DNA of 64,000 nt from an uncultured Saprospiraceae bacterium (GTDB lineage Bacteria > Bacteroidota > Bacteroidia > Chitinophagales > Saprospiraceae): assembly GCA_938016265.1 (NCBI GenBank), contig CALLWB010000007.1, positions 1-64,000 on the forward strand. The letters run 5' to 3'. Numbering within the stretch: the stretch's first letter is position 1; the number at the start of each line of letters is the position of its first letter. The notes beneath the pieces were generated by a model that saw nothing but the letters and a program-made list of their open reading frames with translations, ran no database searches and was not told where the DNA came from. This document shows, piece by piece, positions 26,277 through 34,371 of the stretch. The translations under genes were made by a program, and so were the position numbers.

Positions 26277-29234
26277 TTAGTTTGGAGCAAAGCCTTGACA
26301 ACTTGTCAACGGCCCTACAAAAATAGAGGCATTTTCCAGGCACTCAGACCCAACCGGATTGCTTTGTACAATATTGGTAGTTCTTGAGGCAGAACAAGGA
26401 TCGACTGGACCAGCATTACCATTACCTACATTGAATCTAATAGGAAGGCCGACATAGCCCCAAATAATATTGTTTTGTATTTCCACGATTTTATTTGGAC
26501 CATCACAGTCATTATAGACATCTATACCGTGTTTGACCGTATTCCACATCACATTTTCTTCAATTAAGGTATAACCATTGCCGACGACAATAAAATTGCC
26601 ATCGGATCCACGGGTAGTAACATTACTGATACAATTGCGACGAACAATATATTGCCCATCATAAGTATCATTGGTTTTTTTAGGATCCAAACCTAGAACG
26701 ATTGCACCTTGCGATTTAATATTAATGTTGTTAATCTTATTGTATTCAATCAAAATATTTGCAGACTTCCGCTTTATGTCTATTGCTTCCCCGGTTAAAT
26801 CATGCAAATCATTACCAATAATATGAATATTACTGCTGTAGTCTAGATGATCGTTTCCTTCTCCGATATAAATACCTTCACCGGAAGCACCAAGATTTGA
26901 GGGGCTGACATTGTATACTTCATTAGCTTCTAATGTGATCGTAGCGCCTTCAAATGCATTTCTGACAACAATACCTCCGCCAACGTTATTAGCGACACCA
27001 AACACTTCATTACCTGCAACATATGCGCCTCTAGGAGCAAATCGAGGCGCGTCATCACCACCTAAATAAATCCCATGGTAAAGAGAACCTGTGACCCGAA
27101 AATTTAGAACTTCTATATTGGAATTAACCCCTTGAGTACCATTATAAATATAAATACCGAATCCTTCATTCGTGGCATTAATTGTTGCAGGGTTATTCGG
27201 ATTCGTGTAAACCGTATAATTGCGTTTATCTACGATTCTCAAACTACCGGTATAGGTGCCCGCTGCCAATTCATATACCGCACCGTTATGGTCGGTTTGA
27301 GAGTTAATTTTATTCTGCAAGCCAGATAAACTGGTAAAGGTTTCTGTTGATGTTCTAACCAAGTTTGGAGGTTGGTAGGTATTAATCCGGTCAATTAAAT
27401 TGAACCCGAAACAACTGTGTACATTACCAGAAGGTTGGAAACTGTAATTTACGGTACAGAATCCGACAGAAACTATGTTATTCAAATCTCCGTCATACCA
27501 GTACACCAGTTCCACATCAAAACTTCCTGAGCCAGAAGTAATCCCTAGCAGACTGCAGATATCAATGGTGTTGGAAGTTGCCGGATAAACAACAGATGGG
27601 CCAGGATCAATCCCATTTATTCTTAAATCATAGTTTACCGTTGTCGATAGCGGTGCATCATGCACCCAACTGATGGTATAGTTGCAATTGTCCAGCACAA
27701 AACCAGGAGCCGGACAATTTTGTGAGGGTGCGGTGTTGATGGTATCTGTCGACTTAGGTATGGTCGTATATATTCCATTATTCGCATTAAAAATTATTTT
27801 ATCTGCGGCATTGATATCGCCATCTAGGTTGTAATCTCCAGGATTGTAAACACCAAACTGCCCATTGACCGTCTCCCAAAATACCCGGTCGGCAGCATTC
27901 AAATCACAAGCGTTTTGATCCTGTGCCTGATCCGCATTGCCCCCGTACATTGCCCAGTTGGCCCCTAGTTGTTTTTGGCCAAAACCCAATCCTGGGTTAT
28001 AACTATTTTCCGTCGTAAAATCGTAGGAGATCGTATTATTTATAATAGGAACAGGTTGTGCGGAAATAATAGGCAAATGGTTGTGATGTTCGATCATCAC
28101 GTGCAATGGATTTGTAGCGATGTTTGGATCAATGCCGAAAGGGGAAATGGTGCCATCCTGCAGTAACACCGCTGCTGCACGAGCGACTTCTGTCGCTGGG
28201 TCGAGTGACGATCTAAGCGAAACAAGCACCCAGTCTACCGAACCTGCAGGATAGTCGATCGGCAACCAACCGCTACCTTCTGTTCCTGGATAATTCCAAG
28301 GAGAAGCATTGTATGGCTGGCCTTGCGGTACTACTTGTCTTTGCAGCAAATTGCCGGTCATATTCGCCTGTCCAGCATCAAAAGCACCTTCCAGAAATAC
28401 TTTTAAGTTTAAGGTAACTGTCTGAGGGGGAGGGTTGAAGTAGGTTGGATCGTTGGAGTCTGGAATGTTTGTACTTCCTAGGATTCCATTGTTGTTTCCT
28501 GCCTGGTCGTAGGCGGTTTGTCCATTGCCTTCATTAAATTTGTAGTAGGCTTGAAGGCCAGATTCGTTGCCCATTAACTCATAGGTACTGGTTGCTTGTA
28601 TTTCTGCTTGCGTTCTAGCAACGTTCCAAATTCTAACTTCGTCGAGGCCTCCTTCCCATGGGCGATTGGTTGCCACTGTTGGATTGTTTCCGATCCAGGT
28701 CTCTGCTGATGCATTTGTTGTTATGTTTCCTGTTTTGGGTGTACTTCCAACCTCGTTGCCGTCTAGGTATATTTTCATGGTCGCACCATCGTAGGTTGCA
28801 GCAGCGTGGTACCAGGTATTATTAGCCAATGCCCCAACTGTTGCATATAGTGTTGTTGTGGTGCCATTTGTCTTCAATCTGAATCGGAGATGGGTGTTTC
28901 CGCTATAACTTATGGTGCTTAACATCCAATAGTGATCGGCTAAATTAGTGCCAATGGCTTTGGAGATGATTCTGCAATCTTTGTTAACACAGCCAGTCAC
29001 GTCTGAGCTATAAAAAAGTGCTTCGAGCGTAATTGCACTTCCAGCAACATCCATATTGTTTAGGCTGACGTAATCGTCGACTCCATCAAACTGCAAATGG
29101 TTGTTGAGCGGTTGGGCAGTTAGTTGTATTGCTCCGAGGATAGAAAAGAGGAATAGGCTTAGGCGAATTTTTTTACTAGAAAGAAGTAGACGATCTAGTG
29201 CATTTTTGAGGTTAGTCCTTGTAGTAGTAGTCAT
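26277..29234 (-). CDS. Secreted LamG / dockerin-like module / beta-helix protein (paralogue 2)
   Basis: A 985-residue tandem paralogue of the gene at 22893-26048. The signal segment is at about 24-40. LamG domain at ~42-262, shared module at ~272-495 (LKVFLEGAFDAG, VDWVLVSLR, EHHNHLPIISAQPVPI, loop DYNLDGDINAAD) and Ig-like domain to ~600. The C-terminal ~350 residues form a typical parallel beta-helix with NOS/PbH1-type repeats (GNEVFGVANNVGGGIVVRNA, SSNIHIIGNDLHDLTGEAI). It ends without a type A or B sorting domain. The two genes are separated by 228 bases and are clearly a duplication in which the C-terminal effector was exchanged. Confidence 0.85.
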   Translation of the reverse strand: MTTTTRTNLKNALDRLLLSSKKIRLSLFLFSILGAIQLTAQPLNNHLQFDGVDDYVSLNNMDVAGSAITLEALFYSSDVTGCVNKDCRIISKAIGTNLADHYWMLSTISYSGNTHLRFRLKTNGTTTTLYATVGALANNTWYHAAATYDGATMKIYLDGNEVGSTPKTGNITTNASAETWIGNNPTVATNRPWEGGLDEVRIWNVARTQAEIQATSTYELMGNESGLQAYYKFNEGNGQTAYDQAGNNNGILGSTNIPDSNDPTYFNPPPQTVTLNLKVFLEGAFDAGQANMTGNLLQRQVVPQGQPYNASPWNYPGTEGSGWLPIDYPAGSVDWVLVSLRSSLDPATEVARAAAVLLQDGTISPFGIDPNIATNPLHVMIEHHNHLPIISAQPVPIINNTISYDFTTENSYNPGLGFGQKQLGANWAMYGGNADQAQDQNACDLNAADRVFWETVNGQFGVYNPGDYNLDGDINAADKIIFNANNGIYTTIPKSTDTINTAPSQNCPAPGFVLDNCNYTISWVHDAPLSTTVNYDLRINGIDPGPSVVYPATSNTIDICSLLGITSGSGSFDVELVYWYDGDLNNIVSVGFCTVNYSFQPSGNVHSCFGFNLIDRINTYQPPNLVRTSTETFTSLSGLQNKINSQTDHNGAVYELAAGTYTGSLRIVDKRNYTVYTNPNNPATINATNEGFGIYIYNGTQGVNSNIEVLNFRVTGSLYHGIYLGGDDAPRFAPRGAYVAGNEVFGVANNVGGGIVVRNAFEGATITLEANEVYNVSPSNLGASGEGIYIGEGNDHLDYSSNIHIIGNDLHDLTGEAIDIKRKSANILIEYNKINNINIKSQGAIVLGLDPKKTNDTYDGQYIVRRNCISNVTTRGSDGNFIVVGNGYTLIEENVMWNTVKHGIDVYNDCDGPNKIVEIQNNIIWGYVGLPIRFNVGNGNAGPVDPCSASRTTNIVQSNPVGSECLENASIFVGPLTSCQGFAPN

Positions 29235-29504
29235 TGATTAGGTATAATAATGTGGAGGAGGAAAAGATTTTCACAAAAAATCTAGTATACTGATTTTCAA
29301 AGCCTTAAGGTAACAAAAATATATTACGGTGAAAAGAAATTGTCTCCTAAGTTTTTGATTTTCAATGATTCTATCACAACCTCGATGATTCTTCAAAATC
29401 TTGCAGCGTTTTAAATGACTTTAGAAAAAGGGAAGAAACCGTAACGCAGGGTTGCTCCTTCAGTTCCTACGAGTTCATAAAGGCAGAAGTAGAAGTAGAC
29501 TGAA

Positions 29505-30992
29505 TCAAGCAGGAAGCAGCTTCTCTTCAATAAACGCAGTTGCATTTTTGCTATGAATGTTCTTTTTTTCGTTCGACATGCGTTGGTAAGTATAATACAT
29601 CATCGAAGTTCTGGGGTTTGATTTGAAAAAATCCTGGTGGTTATTTATGAAATTCCAAAACAGTCCGTCCCATGTTTTTTCCCATTCCCCTTTCGGATAA
29701 TTACTCATTTTTTTAATGTAATTCGACCCACCAATATAAGGTTTGGTAGCAAACGTGCCGCCATCAGCAAATTGGCTCATGCCGTATACATTCGGCACCA
29801 TTACCCAATCATAAGCATCTATAAATAACTCCATAAACCATCGGTACACTTCCTTCGGATCAAACTCGCAAAGCAGCATAAAATTGCCAAGGACCATTAG
29901 TCTTTCGATGTGATGACAATAACCGGTTTTCAGCACTAACTTTATGGTTTCATCAACAGGCACAATCCCAGTGGTGCCATCGTAAAAGCAGCCAGGTATT
30001 TTCCGATCAAAGTTCCAGAAATTTTGAGTTCTTGAGTAGCTGCCTTTGCATTCGTACATGCCTCTGATAAATTCGCGCCAGCCGATTATTTGTCGAATAA
30101 AGCCTTCTGCAGAATTGATAGGAATCTCCTCTTTTTCTGCGAAGGCAAGGCTGCGCTCCACCACTTGATCGGGAAGGATCAGACCGGCATTAATCAATGG
30201 AGAAAGAAGGCTATGATTTAAAAAAGACTGTTGCCTGACAATGGCGTCTTCATAAATTCCAAAATCGAAGAATCGGAACTCCAAAAACTGTTGCAACCAA
30301 TCGTCTGCTTCTTGGTGGCTAGTAGGAAAAATAGGATCTTTTGATACTTGGCCAGGATTGTCGGCAAAGTGCATTTCTGTATATTCTACTGCTTCCTGCC
30401 AATAAGAGGTGGCCTTCGGGAAGTAGAGGTTGGGCGGCATTTTGCCCTTGGGGTATTTCTTTCTATTTTCGGTATCATACGTCCATTTTCCGCCTATTGG
30501 TTTTTGTTCCTTATCTAATAATATGTTTAGCCTTTTGCGTTGCTGCTTGTAAAAAGTAGTTTGAAAAAATGATTTTTTATCTGGTCTAAAGAAGGTAGAC
30601 AGCTGTTCTTTGTTATTAAGAAATTGCGGACTATCTAGGATGTTCAGGCTACCGTTTTCAGCAATATGGCGCACTCTTTTTTCCAGCCAGTTGTCTACTG
30701 GATCGATAATGTTGATTTCGGTTATGTTTTTTTGCTGAATTTCGTCGATAAACCTTCTGATATCGGCGTGTGGATTATTTGCAGGGATGTAGTGTACTTT
30801 TATTCCTTTTTCTTCCAGATAAAACTGGTAACACTTCATAGATGCTCGATGGAAAGCAATTTTTTGTTTGTGAAACTGATACTGGTTGAAGAAAAGATAT
30901 TCTTCAATTAGATAAATCTCATTTCCATTTTCCAACAGCGGACTTTCGGCAAATAATTGATGAGGGAATATAAGATTAACGGCTTTGTTCAT
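29505..30992 (-). CDS. Cryptochrome/photolyase-family protein (FeS-BCP / PhrB-like), Fe-S cysteines largely absent
   Basis: A 495-residue protein from the ATG at 30992; a longer frame upstream is the DUF2256 gene region read in another frame and is rejected. The N-terminal part is DPRP-like (VNLIFPHQLFAESPLL, YLIEEYLFFNQYQFHKQKIA). The C-terminal FAD-binding part has the diagnostic YCHHIERLMVLGNFMLL, VMVPNVYGMSQFADGG and KPYIGGSNYIKKMSNY. Proteins of this class are (6-4) photolyases or light sensors with a 4Fe-4S cluster. Here the segment after KKMSNY reads PKGEWEKTWDGLFWNF instead of carrying the Cys cluster, so the Fe-S centre is probably lost. The start overlaps the DUF2256 gene by 17 bases, indicating coupling. 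Confidence 0.88.
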   Translation of the reverse strand: MNKAVNLIFPHQLFAESPLLENGNEIYLIEEYLFFNQYQFHKQKIAFHRASMKCYQFYLEEKGIKVHYIPANNPHADIRRFIDEIQQKNITEINIIDPVDNWLEKRVRHIAENGSLNILDSPQFLNNKEQLSTFFRPDKKSFFQTTFYKQQRKRLNILLDKEQKPIGGKWTYDTENRKKYPKGKMPPNLYFPKATSYWQEAVEYTEMHFADNPGQVSKDPIFPTSHQEADDWLQQFLEFRFFDFGIYEDAIVRQQSFLNHSLLSPLINAGLILPDQVVERSLAFAEKEEIPINSAEGFIRQIIGWREFIRGMYECKGSYSRTQNFWNFDRKIPGCFYDGTTGIVPVDETIKLVLKTGYCHHIERLMVLGNFMLLCEFDPKEVYRWFMELFIDAYDWVMVPNVYGMSQFADGGTFATKPYIGGSNYIKKMSNYPKGEWEKTWDGLFWNFINNHQDFFKSNPRTSMMYYTYQRMSNEKKNIHSKNATAFIEEKLLPA

Positions 30993-31122
30993 TGTTTTTA
31001 TTTCGTTTGCATCTTTCGCTACAGTACTTGACCTCCTCCCAGTTCTTTTTCCATTTTTTACGCCACGCAAATGGTCTCTTGCAGGTTAGGCATAGTTTAG
31101 TTGGCAGGTGCGTTTTTTTCAT
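30976..31122 (-). CDS. DUF2256 small zinc-ribbon protein
   Basis: A 48-residue gene. ATG at 31122 (MKKTHLPTKLCLTCKRPFAW), TAA at 30976-30978. Four Cys form CLTC (11 and 14) and CSERC (34 and 38), the zinc-ribbon pattern of DUF2256, and the aromatic, basic FAWRKKWKKNWEEV segment between them is typical. The product is basic, and its role is unknown. The family commonly neighbours photolyase/cryptochrome genes, and here the 3' end overlaps the photolyase-like gene by 17 bases, so the two are probably translated together. Confidence 0.88.
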   Translation of the reverse strand: MKKTHLPTKLCLTCKRPFAWRKKWKKNWEEVKYCSERCKRNKNNEQSR

Positions 31123-31480
31123 TCTACCTATTGTCCATTTTCATTCTGTCAAGGAGGTATTTAGAAGTAATGGTAATTTTTTTTCCTTGTAATACCTAGA
31201 CTTAGATTTATAACTTAATAAACATAAATAAGTTTACCAGAAGGTTCTGTTCTTTTCATTTGATCATTGAAACTTGGAGAGTGCAGCATACCTGCAAGAG
31301 CGGCTTATTCCCGAAAGGAGAAAAATAAGCGGCAAACAATAGATTGATATTACCAAATGTCCCTAGTTATTTCAGGAATTTCACTTCTAATACACTATGC
31401 ATTGGCGATACCACAAAATCGGTCTGCCTTCTTTCGTCTATTCGCTGTCAGTAAAGCGTTCTGATTGCTGTCTGCTTCCC
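31123..31480. other. Intergenic stretch without a recognisable gene
   Basis: 358 bases between the DUF2256 start and the 3' end of the phospholipase-D gene. It must hold the DUF2256/photolyase promoter. A weak inverted repeat (GCTTATT / AATAAGC, about 31303-31331) is the only structure noticed. Confidence 0.5.
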
Positions 31481-32167
31481 TCAATAAGGAACGTTCGAAT
31501 ATTTATTCCGATTATTCCAACACTGGCTTCGCTCTGCCGCATCACAAGAACCATCAAAATTGGAATCCTGCTGCAAATATCCAGTGGCGTTTCTGAAATT
31601 CCAGGCGATGCTCCGATCTCCCGCATTCACTTCTCCAGTTTGATTATAGTCCGCTTCGAAAAGAGCAAACAGCCCACCGCCCAATGCCTTTTGAGTAACT
31701 GGATTATTGGTTGTCCCAAATGCAGATCCCGTTCTAAAGTCATAATAAAATGCCGATTGTTCCTCTAAAGGAAGCGCTCCAGAAGACAAAACAGCTATGT
31801 GGTTTCGTTGTTTTACAGAGGCATAATAATCACCACCAGGAACGCCCTCAAAAGCCAAAGGAGAAACACCATCCGTACTTACAATACTCCCATCCGCACG
31901 CAATAAAGCAGACTGACTGGCAAAAACAATCGAAGGATCACTCGAAAGTCGCAGTTCAACAAATACCCAATCGACAATCGCTTCCGGCCCGGTGACATCG
32001 AATACAGTAGGATCAACCGTCTCTCCTCCCCCATTTAGGGTATGCTGAAATCCAAGACCACTGTAGGGTTCTGTTGTCGGTATTAGGCCCATAGCTCGAA
32101 GATTGTCTGACATCAACCCTGTACTCGCTTGGTACGGACCTTCTAATAAGATCTGTAAATCAAGCAA
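31481..32167. repeat. 687-bp direct repeat, copy 1 (C-terminal module)
   Basis: It encodes the last 228 residues of the PLD-like protein. It is very similar at DNA level to 33685-34371; many stretches of over 30 bases are identical. Confidence 0.88.
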
Positions 32168-33496
32168 GACAAGCAAGTCTCCTACTTCAATAAACCGTGC
32201 TACGAATTCCTCATAGTACATATTGGCAATTTCTGCATCGTGGATAATCAACGTATTCTCATCAAAATCATCCTCTGCAGAGTTCGTCCAGTTATGAGAT
32301 CCAGTAATAACAAGCGGATCGCTGCTTGTATTGTTCGCATCGACAATTCCATATTTATGATGAAAAGCATGGGGTTCTCCAAAGTGAGAATAGACATCCA
32401 CCCCAGCATTTTTAAGACCATTATACTCCGAGCCAAAATACCAAATATTCTCAATGATCCCTTTGCAATCAATCCCTGCATCTTGTCTGTTGATCACGGC
32501 ATCTCCTAAGTCATTATTAATAAAAGTCAAGGTAGCAAATTGCAAATCTGTATTTGCCGATAAAAGCGCAGATTCAATCTTGCCAGTTGTCCCGTCAGAA
32601 GGTGAAAAGTAAAGTTCTACAGGTATTCCACCAATATTAAAATTGTGCGGCGTATTGTCCGTTTTGGCATCCCCAAACTTTGAATTGGCAAGGCTGGGAG
32701 TTGTCGTAGAGCTGCCCCACATTTCCTCAAATTCTGTTTTATAAGCGAGTGCTAATGTTTGATCTTCTACGATCACTATATTATTGTAATCCTCATGGCA
32801 ACTATTGTTGGTATGATTGGTAGATCCCGTCACAATCGTTGCCAGTTGACTGTTTGCAACGTCGATGATTAAAAATTTGTTGTGCATCACTTCACCGTCG
32901 GACGGTCGCTGAATCATCGGGATCGTTGTTGCCAGATTGGCCAGCTCGTCATTGTTGGTTCCAGTGTTGTCTGCTCCAATATATCGCACTACGACGCCCC
33001 TCGTTTTAGCAGCATTTATCGCATTGACAATAGGCAGACTACCCGTATTGTAGTTGCAAACATCCAACGTCATTTGTGCCCGGTCAACATAAGCCACCAA
33101 CGTATCTTCAAAGTTTGAAACATAAATCGCATCTGCTATTGAAGACGCATTATTATTAACCGGTTGGTTGAAATAAACCTTGATGTCTCCTGGAGAGGTG
33201 GAGGCGGTGGCATAAAGTTGGACGGAGGTTTCCTGATACGGGACGGCTCCTCTGGTTTTTGCTTTCGCATAATAGAAGGTAGCGTCATTTAGCTGGTGAA
33301 GCGTGAGACCGTTTACGGTGCCGAGTTCCAGTGCAGGTGTGAGGCCGTATTCTATCGAGACATTTTGTCTTTGGTGATTTTCAAAAGAAAACTGAAGGCT
33401 GTTTTGGTTGATTTTTTCAAGGATCAGCTCGTTTTGCGCGAGGCTGACTGCAGTAATGGTCAGGACTAGGAAAATTAGAGTAGCTGTTTGTTTCAT
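31481..33496 (-). CDS. Secreted phospholipase D-like protein with C-terminal dockerin-like module
   Basis: A 671-residue protein with a signal peptide (MKQTATLIFLVLTITAVSLA). An N-terminal beta domain of ~100 residues is followed by two PLD half-sites. Half-site 1 is HNKFLIID (HxKx4D) followed by GSTNHTNN; half-site 2 is HHKYGIVD followed by GSHNWTNSAEDDFDEN. Both HKD motifs are intact, so it is likely an active phosphodiesterase outside the cytoplasm (phospholipid or nucleic acid; substrate not inferable). Residues 444-671 are the shared module (LLDLQILLEGPYQAS, VDWVFVELR, KQRNHIAVLSSGALPL) ending in two dockerin-like loops, DYNQTGEVNAGD and DSNFDGSCDAAE, and the tail CWNNRNKYSNVPY. The module closely matches the C-terminus of the 33685-36537 protein. 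Confidence 0.88.
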   Translation of the reverse strand: MKQTATLIFLVLTITAVSLAQNELILEKINQNSLQFSFENHQRQNVSIEYGLTPALELGTVNGLTLHQLNDATFYYAKAKTRGAVPYQETSVQLYATASTSPGDIKVYFNQPVNNNASSIADAIYVSNFEDTLVAYVDRAQMTLDVCNYNTGSLPIVNAINAAKTRGVVVRYIGADNTGTNNDELANLATTIPMIQRPSDGEVMHNKFLIIDVANSQLATIVTGSTNHTNNSCHEDYNNIVIVEDQTLALAYKTEFEEMWGSSTTTPSLANSKFGDAKTDNTPHNFNIGGIPVELYFSPSDGTTGKIESALLSANTDLQFATLTFINNDLGDAVINRQDAGIDCKGIIENIWYFGSEYNGLKNAGVDVYSHFGEPHAFHHKYGIVDANNTSSDPLVITGSHNWTNSAEDDFDENTLIIHDAEIANMYYEEFVARFIEVGDLLVLLDLQILLEGPYQASTGLMSDNLRAMGLIPTTEPYSGLGFQHTLNGGGETVDPTVFDVTGPEAIVDWVFVELRLSSDPSIVFASQSALLRADGSIVSTDGVSPLAFEGVPGGDYYASVKQRNHIAVLSSGALPLEEQSAFYYDFRTGSAFGTTNNPVTQKALGGGLFALFEADYNQTGEVNAGDRSIAWNFRNATGYLQQDSNFDGSCDAAERSQCWNNRNKYSNVPY

Positions 33497-33684
33497 TTGT
33501 TTTGGGTTGGATAGGTATGGTATTTAGGTGGAATACGCTCCAACCTTTTTTACCGTTTTCAAGGTAAGAATTAAGGGGCAATTTTTTCCTTCAACGTAGA
33601 TAATTCACTCGCAAGAGAAGGTATGGTTGATGTTGAGATACAATAACACCGAATACTGTTCAATTGGGACAATGTCCTCTGCTG

Positions 33685-34371
33685 TCAATAAGGAACATTC
33701 GAATATTTATTCCGATTATTCCAACACTGGCTTCGCTCTGCTGCATCACAAGAACCATCAAAATTAGAATCCTGCTGCAAATATCCAGTGGCGTTTCTGA
33801 AATTCCAGGCGATGCTCCGATCTCCCGCATTCACTTCGCCCGTTTGATTATAGTCCGCTTCGAAAAGAGCAAATAACCCACCGCCCAATGACTTTTGAGT
33901 AACTGGATTATTGATCGTCCCAAATGCAGATCCGGTCCTAAAGTCATGGTAAAATGCCGTTTGTTCATTTAGAGGGAGCGCTCCGGGAGACAAAACAGCA
34001 AGATGATTTCGCTGTTTTACCGAAGCATAATACACACCAACAGGAACTCCTTCAAAAGCCAAAGAAGAAACACCGTCTGTACTAACAATACTACCATCCG
34101 CCTGCAATAAGGCAGACTGACTAGCAAAAACAATCGACGGATCACTAGGCATTCGCAATTCGACAAATACCCAATCGACAATCGCATCTGGTCCAGTAAC
34201 ATCAAAAACAGAAGAATTTACGGTCTCTCCTCCCCCATTTAAGGTATGCTGAAAACCAAGACCAGTGTAGGGTTCTGTTGTGGGTATTAGGCCCATAGCT
34301 CGAAGATTGTCTGACATCAACCCTGTACTCGCTTCGTACGGACCTTCCAATATAATTTGCAAATCAAGCAA
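33685..34371. repeat. 687-bp direct repeat, copy 2 (C-terminal module)
   Basis: Encodes residues 723-950 of the adhesin-like protein. Partner of 31481-32167. Similarity stops close to the module boundary on the 5' side and just past the stop codon on the 3' side. Confidence 0.88.

Noticed and set aside
28681-29234. Polymorphic-toxin reading of the LamG/beta-helix paralogues
   Set aside because: There is no toxin-like C-terminal domain and no small immunity-type gene next to either paralogue.
30993-31070. N-terminal extension of the photolyase-like protein (about 26 residues)
   Set aside because: This DNA encodes the DUF2256 protein in another frame; the photolyase fold begins at MNKAVNLIF.
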